From Streptomyces hokutonensis (GTDB taxonomy: Bacteria > Actinomycetota > Actinomycetes > Streptomycetales > Streptomycetaceae): DNA of 64,000 nt. Positions within the stretch are counted from its first letter, which is position 1. Each line of letters starts with the position of its first letter. Under the pieces are notes generated by a model. It did not search any database. It worked only from the letters and a program-made list of their open reading frames with translations, and was not told where the DNA came from. A program made the position numbers and the translations under genes. This document shows positions 21,858 through 29,175 of the stretch, in pieces. Location of the stretch: the NCBI RefSeq assembly GCF_000376565.1, contig NZ_BARG01000047.1:124001-188000 (forward strand), written 5' to 3'.

Positions 21858-21879
21858 ATTACTATACCGGTATTAGAAT
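21858..21879. promoter_or_regulatory. Palindromic operator overlapping two divergent leaderless promoters
   Basis: The perfect palindrome ATACCGGTAT (21864-21873) is flanked by ATT (21858-21860) and AAT (21877-21879), forming an imperfect 22-base dyad. The minus-strand -10 TATAGT (21861-21866) lies 7 bases before the map ATG; the plus-strand -10 TAGAAT (21874-21879) lies 6 bases before the XRE ATG. A protein bound here would block both promoters. The XRE protein next door is the obvious candidate. Confidence 0.65.
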
Positions 21880-21885
21880 GACGGC

Positions 21886-22137
21886 ATGGTACGCACCCCT
21901 CTCACCCCCGAAGAGCGCGAACGCGGCGAACGACTGGGCCGGCTGCTCCGCGAGGCCCGCGGCGGCCGGAGCATGACCGACGTGGCGGCGCACGCGGGCA
22001 TCTCGGCGGAGACCCTCCGCAAGATTGAGACCGGCCGGGCGCCGACACCCGCCTTCTTCACCGTCGCCGCGCTCGCCGACGCGCTCGGGCTGTCCATGGA
22101 TCAACTCGTGGTCAGGTGTGCGCCGTTGGCGGCCTGA
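21886..22137 (+). CDS. XRE-family helix-turn-helix regulator
   Basis: Product of 83 residues consisting almost only of an XRE/Cro-type HTH: LGRLLREARGGRSMTDVAAH, then AGISAETLRKIETGRAPTP with the recognition helix, then ALADALGLSMDQL. There is no effector domain, so it probably acts as a small dimeric repressor. It is divergent from map with a shared palindrome; I infer that it represses itself and map. Confidence 0.85.
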   Translation: MVRTPLTPEERERGERLGRLLREARGGRSMTDVAAHAGISAETLRKIETGRAPTPAFFTVAALADALGLSMDQLVVRCAPLAA

Positions 22138-22246
22138 AACGGGTGGCTGACACGGCGAATACGGTGGAACCCGGCGGGCGCACAGGGCGGAGGCGTAGGC
22201 TCCGAACTCTCTGCGCCCGGCTCGAAAAGCTTCCGTAGCCGCGTCG

Positions 22247-22287
22247 TAACACAAATGGTGTTTTCTACGGACCGGAGCATTCCGGTC
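22247..22287 (+). promoter_or_regulatory. Two small dyads upstream of the Pro/Ala-rich gene
   Basis: AACAC-AAATG-GTGTT (22248-22262) and GACCGGA-GCAT-TCCGGTC (22270-22287) lie in the 166-base gap before ATG 22304. Either could be an operator or an RNA hairpin; no convincing -35/-10 pair was found. Confidence 0.3.
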
Positions 22288-22303
22288 TGGCGGGAGTTGG
22301 AGC

Positions 22304-24175
22304 ATGGCTGTGGATCAACTCCCCGGACAGGTGCGGGAGTTCGCGAACTACCTCGACCGGCTTCTGGCGCGCCTCGACCAGGGCGGGGGCTGGTGCGGGG
22401 TGTTCTGGCAGCGCGATCCCGATGGTATGCAGGCCTGCCTGGGCGGACGTGAGATACCGCCCTGGGACGTCGTGGAGGCGCTGCTCCAGGACCTCGCCGC
22501 CGAGTACGGCCCCGGTGTCGCCGCCCAGGAGAAGGAGCGGGCCCGCGCCCTGCACGCGGCGGCGCTCGCCGCGTTCGACGCCCGGCCCGGCAGCCGGGAC
22601 GCCCTCGGTGACCGGCTCGACGTGATGCTCCGCGAGCAGAAGTACGCCGCCGAACGGCAGGCGGAACTGGGGCGGTTGCTCGGCGCCGCCACCACGCAGG
22701 AGGAGGCCGACGCCCTCCGCCTCGACCTCGCCTGGGCCCACGACGACCACGAGCGCGCCACCGCCCGCTGCACCGAACTCCGCGCCCGCATCGAGGAGTT
22801 GGACAAGCGCGTCCACCTCCGGGGTGGCGGTGCGATCCACCGCGACCGGCACGGCAACGTGTTCCGGGTCGACGACACCTTCCAGGACCAGGCCCAGGAC
22901 GGCCGGTCCGGCGGGGCGGATCCGTACGGTTCGTACGGCAACGGCCCGGCTCCCCATCGCCTGCCCCGCCAGCGCGACACCGAACAGAGTCCCGGCAGCG
23001 GTCCGCAGGGCGGCTACGGCGGCCCGGACAACTCCGGAGGAGGGGCCTACGGCGGCCCCGATCCCCTGCGTCACGACGAGGGCGTCCGTGAGGCGCGCCG
23101 CGGCTACGGCCCGGCGGGCGACCCGACGGGCATCGACCGCACCGAATCCCACCCCGCGCGCCGCGACGACAGCGCCCCCGACGCGCGCCGCGGCTACGAG
23201 GACTTCGAGCGCGCCAACCCCGGCTACGGCAGCCCGGCCCCCCTGCGGGACGACTTCCCGAGCCCCGCCGCCGCTCCCGCGCCCGAGCCCTCCGACTGGC
23301 CCGCGACCGACGCCGCCGACTGGCCCGCACCCGAGGCCACGCGCTCCGCCGCCTTCGACCCCGCACAGCCCGAGGCCCCCGAGCCCACGCAGTCCACCGA
23401 CCCCGCCCCCGACCCCGAAGCGGCCCCCGCCCCCAAGCAACGCAAGCGCCGCCGAGGCAGCGCCCGCTTCGCCGGCATGACTGAGGACGACGCCGCTGCC
23501 GCCGCCCCGGCCCCGGACCCCGCAGCGGCCGTACCGGAGCTGCCGACCCCCGCGTCCACCGCCCGCCGCACCCCGCGCGGGGCCCGTTTCGCCGGGGCGG
23601 CGCGGCCGGCCGAGCGGACGCAGCCGAAGCGGGAGGCGCTGGACGCCGAGGCGCGGCAGGCCACCGTGGAGGCCGTGCAGCGGCTCGTGGGGCTGCGGCG
23701 GGAGGGCCGTAGCGGCGAGGCGCACGCGCTGCTCGCCGAGGCCGCGTACTGGCCCGCCGCGCGCTTCCCGCTGCTCGCGGCCGAGCTCCAGCGCGCCGGG
23801 CTCGGCGCGGACTGGGCGACCCTGCTGTGGGAGGCCGCCTCGCTGCCCGCCGACCGGCTGGTCGGCGCGGCGGACGCGCTGGTCGCGGCGGGCCGTACGG
23901 CGGACGGCGAGCAGATCCTGCGGCAGGGCGTGGCCCGCCCGGCCGAGGAGATAGGCGAGGCGGTGCTCGCGCTCGTCGCCGAGGGCCGCCGCCGCGAGAT
24001 CATGGCCCTGCTCGACGCCTACGTCCGCGTCCGCACCCCCGAGGAGGCGGCCCGCAGCGTCGCGGCCGACCCCCAGCAACTCGTCCCGCTGCTGGTGGAG
24101 GCGGCCCGGGGCGTCTCGGACGAACGTCACTGGGACCTGGTCCACGCCCTCCGGGTCGCGGGCTTCACTGCCTGA
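22304..24175 (+). CDS. Large Pro/Ala-rich protein of unknown function
   Basis: Product of 623 residues in three parts. Residues 1-175 look folded and end in a charged coiled-coil (RARIEELDKRV). Residues 175-430 are Pro/Ala/Gly/Asp-rich and probably disordered, with repeats such as ARRGYG. Residues 435-623 form a run of about six helix-turn-helix pairs resembling TPR/HEAT-like solenoids (LLAEAAYWPAARFPLLAAEL, ALVAAGRTADGEQILRQG). No signal peptide or membrane helix. Similar Streptomyces proteins are often labelled tegument-like (UL36) because of composition only. Possibly a scaffold. Confidence 0.75.
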   Translation: MAVDQLPGQVREFANYLDRLLARLDQGGGWCGVFWQRDPDGMQACLGGREIPPWDVVEALLQDLAAEYGPGVAAQEKERARALHAAALAAFDARPGSRDALGDRLDVMLREQKYAAERQAELGRLLGAATTQEEADALRLDLAWAHDDHERATARCTELRARIEELDKRVHLRGGGAIHRDRHGNVFRVDDTFQDQAQDGRSGGADPYGSYGNGPAPHRLPRQRDTEQSPGSGPQGGYGGPDNSGGGAYGGPDPLRHDEGVREARRGYGPAGDPTGIDRTESHPARRDDSAPDARRGYEDFERANPGYGSPAPLRDDFPSPAAAPAPEPSDWPATDAADWPAPEATRSAAFDPAQPEAPEPTQSTDPAPDPEAAPAPKQRKRRRGSARFAGMTEDDAAAAAPAPDPAAAVPELPTPASTARRTPRGARFAGAARPAERTQPKREALDAEARQATVEAVQRLVGLRREGRSGEAHALLAEAAYWPAARFPLLAAELQRAGLGADWATLLWEAASLPADRLVGAADALVAAGRTADGEQILRQGVARPAEEIGEAVLALVAEGRRREIMALLDAYVRVRTPEEAARSVAADPQQLVPLLVEAARGVSDERHWDLVHALRVAGFTA

Positions 24176-24241
24176 CCGGCCCATCGACTCGCCCACCGGA
24201 GTGTGAAACGCGATCGACTCCGCGGGTTAACGACGATGGTC

Positions 24242-24270
24242 TTGGCAAGGCTCCTCCGGAGGCTTACGTT
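24242..24270 (+). promoter_or_regulatory. Promoter of the first beta-ureidopropionase gene with palindrome in the spacer
   Basis: -35 TTGGCA (24242-24247), 17-base spacer, -10 TACGTT (24265-24270). The spacer contains the perfect palindrome CCTCCGGAGG (24253-24262), well placed for a repressor or activator. A GTGAAAC box lies upstream at 24203-24209. Confidence 0.5.
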
Positions 24271-24273
24271 CAT

Positions 24274-24306
24274 GCCTCTACGGCCTTTGTCTACGGGCGT
24301 AGAGGC
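24274..24306 (+). promoter_or_regulatory. Inverted repeat in the leader of the first beta-ureidopropionase gene
   Basis: GCCTCTACG (24274-24282) and CGTAGAGGC (24298-24306) are perfect 9-base arms around a 15-base loop, immediately downstream of the predicted transcription start and upstream of the AAGGAG ribosome site (24322-24327). It could be an operator at the start site or an mRNA hairpin. Confidence 0.45.
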
Positions 24307-24334
24307 TCTGACGTCCCCGTCGAAGGAGCAGCTC

Positions 24335-25177
24335 ATGGCCAACGTCGTACGCGCCGCTCTGGTCCAGGCCACCTGGACCGGCGACACCGAGTCCATGGTG
24401 GCGAAACACGAGGAACACGCCCGCGAGGCGGCCCGCCAAGGGGCCAAGATCATCGGGTTCCAGGAAGTGTTCAACGCCCCCTACTTCTGTCAGGTCCAGG
24501 AACCGGAGCACTACGACTGGGCCGAGCCGGTGCCCGACGGGCCGACCGTGCGTCGTATGCAACAGCTCGCGCGCGAGACCGGCATGGTGATCGTCGTCCC
24601 GGTCTTCGAGATCGAGCAGGACGGCTTCTACTACAACACCGCGGCCGTGATCGACGCCGACGGCACCTTCCTCGGCAAGTACCGCAAACACCACATCCCG
24701 CAGGTCAAGGGCTTCTGGGAGAAGTACTACTTCAGGCCGGGCAACGCCGGCTGGCCCGTCTTCGACACCGCCGTCGGCAAGGTCGGCGTCTACATCTGCT
24801 ACGACCGCCACTTCCCCGAGGGCTGGCGCCAACTCGGCCTCAACGGCGCCCAGTTGGTCTACAACCCGTCCGCCACCTCGCGCGGCCTCTCCGCCTACCT
24901 CTGGCAGCTGGAGCAGCCCGCCGCGGCCGTGGCCAACGAGTACTTCATCGCCGCGATCAACCGGGTTGGACAGGAGGAGTACGGGGACAACGACTTCTAC
25001 GGGACGTCGTACTTCGTCAACCCGCGAGGCCAGTTCGTCGGCGACGTCGCCAGCGACAAGGACGAGGAACTCGTCGTCCGCGACCTCGACTTCGGGTTGA
25101 TCGAGGAAGTCCGCCAGCAGTGGGCGTTCTACCGCGACCGTCGTCCCGACGCCTACGAAGGGTTGGTGCAACCGTGA
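24335..25177 (+). CDS. Nitrilase-superfamily beta-ureidopropionase (paralogue 1)
   Basis: Product of 280 residues. The catalytic triad of carbon-nitrogen hydrolases is visible: Glu in FQEVF, Lys in KYRKHHIP and Cys in YICYDRHFPEG. The GYDYHF-type environment and length match beta-ureidopropionases, which release beta-alanine, CO2 and ammonia from N-carbamoyl-beta-alanine; N-carbamoylputrescine amidase is an alternative. ATG 24335 is chosen for its AAGGAG site; the frame is open further upstream to GTG 24203. The stop overlaps the aminotransferase start (GTGA). It aligns without gaps to the gene at 28206. Confidence 0.85.
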   Translation: MANVVRAALVQATWTGDTESMVAKHEEHAREAARQGAKIIGFQEVFNAPYFCQVQEPEHYDWAEPVPDGPTVRRMQQLARETGMVIVVPVFEIEQDGFYYNTAAVIDADGTFLGKYRKHHIPQVKGFWEKYYFRPGNAGWPVFDTAVGKVGVYICYDRHFPEGWRQLGLNGAQLVYNPSATSRGLSAYLWQLEQPAAAVANEYFIAAINRVGQEEYGDNDFYGTSYFVNPRGQFVGDVASDKDEELVVRDLDFGLIEEVRQQWAFYRDRRPDAYEGLVQP

Positions 25178-26460
25178 CCAAGGATCTGCTGGGACGGCAC
25201 AAGGCCGTGCTCCCGGACTGGCTCGCCCTCTACTACGACAACCCGCTCGAGATCACGCACGGCGAGGGCCGGCACGTCTGGGACGCCGAGGGCAACAAGT
25301 ACCTCGACTTCTTCGGCGGCATCCTCACCACGATGACCGCGCACGCGCTCCCCGAGGTCACCAAGGCGGTCAGCGAGCAGGCCGGGCGGATCCTCCACTC
25401 GTCCACGCTCTACCTCAACCGCCCGATGGTCGAACTCGCCGAGCGCGTCGCCCAGTTGTCCGGCATCCCCGACGCCCGCGTCTTCTTCACCACCTCGGGC
25501 ACCGAGGCCAACGACACCGCCCTGCTGCTCGCGACCTCGTACCGGCGCAGCAACCAGATCCTGGCCATGCGCAACAGCTACCACGGCCGCTCCTTCAGCG
25601 CGGTCGGCATCACCGGCAACAGCGGCTGGTCCCCGACCTCGCTCTCTCCGCTCCAAACGCTCTACGTCCACGGCGGTGTGCGCACGCGCGGACCCTACGC
25701 CCACCTGTCCGACGCCGAGTTCATCGCCGCCTGTGTGGCCGACCTGAAGGACCTGCTCGGTCACGTCCGTCCGCCCGCCGCCCTCATCGCCGAACCCGTC
25801 CAGGGCGTCGGCGGGTTCACCTCCCCGCCCGACGGCCTGTACGCGGCCTTCCGCGAAGTCCTCGCCGAGCGGGGCGTGTTGTGGATCGCCGACGAGGTGC
25901 AGACCGGCTGGGGCCGCACCGGCGACCACTTCTGGGGCTGGCAGGCCCACGCGCAGAACGGTCCGCCGGACATCCTCACCTTCGCCAAGGGCATCGGCAA
26001 CGGCAGCTCGATCGGCGGTGTCGTCGCCCGCGCCGACATCATGAACTGCCTGGACTCCAACAGCATTTCGACCTTCGGCGGCACCCAGATCACCATGGCG
26101 GCGGGCCTCGCCAACCTCACCTACCTCCTGGAGCACGACCTCCAGGGCAACGCCCGGCGCGTCGGCGGCCTCCTCATCGAGCGGCTGCGGGCCGCCGCGG
26201 CGAAGCATCCCGGCGTACGGGAAGTGCGCGGACGCGGACTGATGATCGGCGTCGAGCTGGTGAAACCGGGCACCGACGAGGCCGATCCGCAGGCCGCCTC
26301 CGCCGTGCTCGAAGCGGCCCGCGAGGGCGGGCTGCTGCTCGGCAAGGGCGGTGGCCACGACACCAGCGCCCTGCGCGTCGCCCCGCCGCTGTCCCTCACC
26401 GTCGCGGAGGCCGAAGAGGGCGCCGCCATCCTCGAACGGGCTCTGGCGAGCACGCAGTAA
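25174..26460 (+). CDS. Class III PLP-dependent aminotransferase (probable beta-alanine:pyruvate type)
   Basis: Product of 428 residues. The PLP motifs are present: SGTEAND (phosphate binding), YHGRSFSAVG, the IADEVQTGWGRTG segment with the cofactor-binding Asp, and TFAKGIGNG with the Schiff-base Lys. Coupled translation with the upstream beta-ureidopropionase (GTGA overlap) argues that it takes beta-alanine to malonate semialdehyde, the last step of reductive pyrimidine breakdown. By family alone, alanine-glyoxylate or omega-amino-acid transaminase activity is also possible. Confidence 0.87.
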   Translation: MTKDLLGRHKAVLPDWLALYYDNPLEITHGEGRHVWDAEGNKYLDFFGGILTTMTAHALPEVTKAVSEQAGRILHSSTLYLNRPMVELAERVAQLSGIPDARVFFTTSGTEANDTALLLATSYRRSNQILAMRNSYHGRSFSAVGITGNSGWSPTSLSPLQTLYVHGGVRTRGPYAHLSDAEFIAACVADLKDLLGHVRPPAALIAEPVQGVGGFTSPPDGLYAAFREVLAERGVLWIADEVQTGWGRTGDHFWGWQAHAQNGPPDILTFAKGIGNGSSIGGVVARADIMNCLDSNSISTFGGTQITMAAGLANLTYLLEHDLQGNARRVGGLLIERLRAAAAKHPGVREVRGRGLMIGVELVKPGTDEADPQAASAVLEAAREGGLLLGKGGGHDTSALRVAPPLSLTVAEAEEGAAILERALASTQ

Positions 26461-26487
26461 CAGCAGTACGAGCAAGGGAAACGCGTT

Positions 26488-28050
26488 ATGGCCACCACCC
26501 TCGACCCCCTGGAACCCGCTCTGTCGGTCCGTCAGGTCCTCGCCCTGGAACGGGTGCTGGCCGGGGAGCCCGAGGTGGTGGCCGGCGCGAGCCAGCTCGA
26601 CCGCGCCGTGCGGTGGGTGCATGTCGCCGAGGCCGCCGACGTCGGCGTGATGCTCAGCGGCGGCGAGATGATCCTCACCACCGGAGTGCTCCTCGCCGGT
26701 GACGAGGGCGCCCAGGCCGAGTACATCCAGTCGCTCCACCGCGCGGAGGCATCCGCCGTCGTACTCGGTCTCGGCCGCGCCTTCCCCGCCCCGCCGGACG
26801 TGATGCGCCGCGCGGCCGAGCGGTGCGGGCTGCCCATGGTGGTGCTCCACCGGCCCTTCCCCTTCGCGGAGTTGACGGAAGAGGTCCAATCCCGCCTGGT
26901 ACGGCGGAAGTTCGCCGCCGTCAGCCTCTCCGAGGCCGTACGGACCGCGCTCACCGCACTCATCACCGGCGGCGCCCCGCTGCAGAGCCTGCTCGACGAG
27001 GTCGCCGCGCACAGCGCCTGTCCCGTGGTCGTCACCAACCTCGCCCACCGCGTCCTCGCCACGGCGGGGGAGCGGTCGGCGGTGGACGACGTGCTGCGCG
27101 ACTGGGAGCGCATCTCCCGCCAGGCCGGCGGCAGCGAGGGCGACGGCTGGATCCGCGCCGAACTGGGCGGACGCGGTGAGCGCTGGGGCCAGATCATGCT
27201 GTGCGGCCACCGCGGCGACACCGCCACCGGCCGCCTCCTCGCCGACCGCGCCGCCGAGGCCCTCGTCCTGCACCGCATGCTCGGCGGTTCCTCCCACACC
27301 TGGGAGGAACAGTCCGCGCAGAGCCTGCTCACCGACCTGGCGAGCGGAGTCGTACCGGCCCGCCAACTCCTGCCCCGCGCGCGGGCCGCAGGCCTGCCGG
27401 TCAACCGGCGCACCTTCGTACCGATGGTCGTACGCGACGGCGACACGGCCCAACTGGACCGGGTGCTAAGGCTGTTGGGCCTGCCCGGGCTCGTCGCCGA
27501 ACTGGCCGACGGCGTCACCGCCGTGCTGCTCAGCCTGCCCCGCGACCAGGACGCGGACGCCCTCGCCGCGCACTTCGCGAGCCGGCTGCGCACCGAGTCC
27601 GGGGCGTTGAAGGCGGTCGTGGCCGCCGCGGGGCAGCGCACCGTCTGGGACGACGTGCCCGCCGGCCTGCGCGAGGCACAGCACGTCGCCGACGCCGTGG
27701 CCGACTCCAGCGACGCCCTCGAACTCCCCACCGTCGTACGCCTCAAGGACGTCCATCTGCGCGGCCTGATCAGGCTGCTCAGGGACGACCCGCAGGTGCA
27801 GTCCTTCGCCGAGCGGGAGTTGGACGGGCTGCTGTGCACGGCCGACGAGGACCTGCTCGCCGTACTGCGCACATATCTGGCCACCGGCCGCAACAAGTCG
27901 CGCACGGCCCAGCTCCACCACGTCTCACGGCCCGCGCTGTACCGCCGGCTGGAGGCGATAGAGGGCCGGCTCGGGGTGGACCTCGACGATTTCGAGCAGG
28001 CCGCGTCGGTGCACATCGCGCTCCTCGCGCACGACGCGCAACAGGGGTGA
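26488..28050 (+). CDS. PucR-family transcriptional regulator
   Basis: Product of 520 residues. The N-terminal PucR-type sensor domain (SVRQVLALERVLAGEPEVVA, then WVHVAEAADVG) is followed by a central GGDEF-like/CdaR domain. The C-terminal HTH has the family signature LRTYLATGRNKSRTAQLHHV with RPALYRRLEAIEGRLG. PucR proteins control purine and pyrimidine catabolism, usually as activators responding to a pathway intermediate. Placed between the two beta-ureidopropionases, it probably controls both flanking operons through the GTGAAAC-type boxes. Confidence 0.88.
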   Translation: MATTLDPLEPALSVRQVLALERVLAGEPEVVAGASQLDRAVRWVHVAEAADVGVMLSGGEMILTTGVLLAGDEGAQAEYIQSLHRAEASAVVLGLGRAFPAPPDVMRRAAERCGLPMVVLHRPFPFAELTEEVQSRLVRRKFAAVSLSEAVRTALTALITGGAPLQSLLDEVAAHSACPVVVTNLAHRVLATAGERSAVDDVLRDWERISRQAGGSEGDGWIRAELGGRGERWGQIMLCGHRGDTATGRLLADRAAEALVLHRMLGGSSHTWEEQSAQSLLTDLASGVVPARQLLPRARAAGLPVNRRTFVPMVVRDGDTAQLDRVLRLLGLPGLVAELADGVTAVLLSLPRDQDADALAAHFASRLRTESGALKAVVAAAGQRTVWDDVPAGLREAQHVADAVADSSDALELPTVVRLKDVHLRGLIRLLRDDPQVQSFAERELDGLLCTADEDLLAVLRTYLATGRNKSRTAQLHHVSRPALYRRLEAIEGRLGVDLDDFEQAASVHIALLAHDAQQG

Positions 28051-28143
28051 AACATGGGACTACCTGCGAAAACGGCGGTGAAACATGCGGCCAAGCGAGG
28101 GTGACACCGTGGAACGCCGCGCGCCCGCAGACGTGACACCGTG
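28047..28143 (+). promoter_or_regulatory. Four GTGAMAC direct-repeat boxes upstream of the second beta-ureidopropionase
   Basis: GGTGAAACATG occurs at 28046 and 28077, and GTGACACCGTG at 28101 and 28133. The shared core GTGA(A/C)AC is thus present at 28047, 28078, 28101 and 28133, spaced 31, 23 and 32 bases, close to whole helical turns. GTGAAAC also occurs upstream of paralogue 1 at 24203. They are candidate PucR binding sites. Confidence 0.5.
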
Positions 28144-28205
28144 CAACTCAAAGACACGTTCCGGACTTCCTAGGCTCCTCGCACACCTAGCGACCGGAGG
28201 TCCCG

Positions 28206-29048
28206 ATGAGCACCGTGATTCGTGCCGCCCTGTTCCAGACAGCCTGGACGGGCGACAAGGAGTCCATGATCCAGGTCCACGAGCAGGCGGTGCGCGACGC
28301 CGCCGCGCAGGGTGCTCAAGTCCTGTGCTTCCAGGAGCTGTTCTACGGACCGTACTTCTGCCAGGTCCAGGACAAGGCGTTCTACGAGTACGCCGAGGCG
28401 ATCCCGGACGGCCCGATCGTCAAGCGCTTCCAGGCGCTCGCCAAGGAACACGGCATCGTCCTGGTCCTGCCGATGTACGAGGAGGAGCAGCCCGGCGTCC
28501 TCTACAACACGGCCGCCGTGATCGACGCGGACGGCTCCTACCTCGGCAAGTACCGCAAGCACCACATTCCCCAAGTCCCCGGATTCTGGGAGAAGTTCTA
28601 CTTCCGCCCGGGGAACAGCGGCTGGCCGATCTTCGACACCAAGGTCGGCAAGATCGGTGTCTACATCTGCTACGACCGGCACTTCCCGGAGGGCTGGCGT
28701 GCGCTGGGCCTCGCGGGCGCGGAGATCGTCTTCAACCCGTCGGCGACCTCGCGCGGCCTCTCCGCCTACCTGTGGCAGCTGGAGCAGCCCGCTGCCGCCG
28801 CCGCCAACGAGTACTTCGTCGGCGCCATCAACCGGGTCGGTGTCGAGGAGCTCGGCGACAACGACTTCTACGGCACGACCTACTTCGTCGACCCGGAGGC
28901 CCAGTTCGTCGGCGAGGTGGCCAGCGACAAGGAGCCCGAACTGGTCGTCCGCGACCTGGACTTGGCCAAGCTGCGGGAAGTCCGCGACCGCTGGCAGTTC
29001 TACCGCGACCGCCGCCCGGACGCGTACGGCCCGCTGACCGCACCGTAA
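28206..29048 (+). CDS. Nitrilase-superfamily beta-ureidopropionase (paralogue 2)
   Basis: Product of 280 residues, same length as the gene at 24335 and alignable without gaps, with the same triad: Glu in FQELF, Lys in KYRKHHIP, Cys in YICYDRHFPEG. GGAGG precedes ATG 28206. It directly precedes dihydropyrimidinase, so N-carbamoyl-beta-alanine (or N-carbamoyl-beta-aminoisobutyrate from thymine) is the likely substrate. A hairpin after the stop separates it from dihydropyrimidinase. The two paralogues may divide uracil- and thymine-derived substrates. Confidence 0.87.
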   Translation: MSTVIRAALFQTAWTGDKESMIQVHEQAVRDAAAQGAQVLCFQELFYGPYFCQVQDKAFYEYAEAIPDGPIVKRFQALAKEHGIVLVLPMYEEEQPGVLYNTAAVIDADGSYLGKYRKHHIPQVPGFWEKFYFRPGNSGWPIFDTKVGKIGVYICYDRHFPEGWRALGLAGAEIVFNPSATSRGLSAYLWQLEQPAAAAANEYFVGAINRVGVEELGDNDFYGTTYFVDPEAQFVGEVASDKEPELVVRDLDLAKLREVRDRWQFYRDRRPDAYGPLTAP

Positions 29049-29055
29049 GCAACCC

Positions 29056-29093
29056 GCGCCCCTCTGGAGGGCGCAGCCCTTCCAGAGGGGCGC
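29056..29093 (+). terminator. Strong hairpin after beta-ureidopropionase 2
   Basis: Arms 29056-29072 and 29076-29093 pair over 17 bases with one bulge (core GCGCCCCTCTGGA), with a 3-base loop. The right arm runs into the 28-bp dispersed repeat. Likely terminator or attenuator between this gene and dihydropyrimidinase. Confidence 0.55.
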
Positions 29094-29113
29094 GGGGAAC
29101 TGCGCGACCAGCC
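29086..29113 (+). repeat. Copy 2 of the 28-bp dispersed intergenic repeat
   Basis: Identical over 28 bases to the copy at 21043-21070, in the opposite strand orientation. Here it overlaps the right arm of a terminator-like hairpin. Confidence 0.75.
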
Positions 29114-29175
29114 CCCACGGACCCGCACCCGACAACCCAACGACCCGCACCCGACGACAACCCAGCGGAGTCAAA

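Noticed and set aside
24203..24334. N-terminal extension of the first beta-ureidopropionase from GTG 24203
   Set aside because: The extension covers the promoter and hairpin, matches nothing in the paralogue, and ATG 24335 has a good AAGGAG site.
28046..28143. Direct repeats as a CRISPR-like array
   Set aside because: Units are 11 bases, of two types, with no regular spacers and no cas genes; they fit regulatory boxes.
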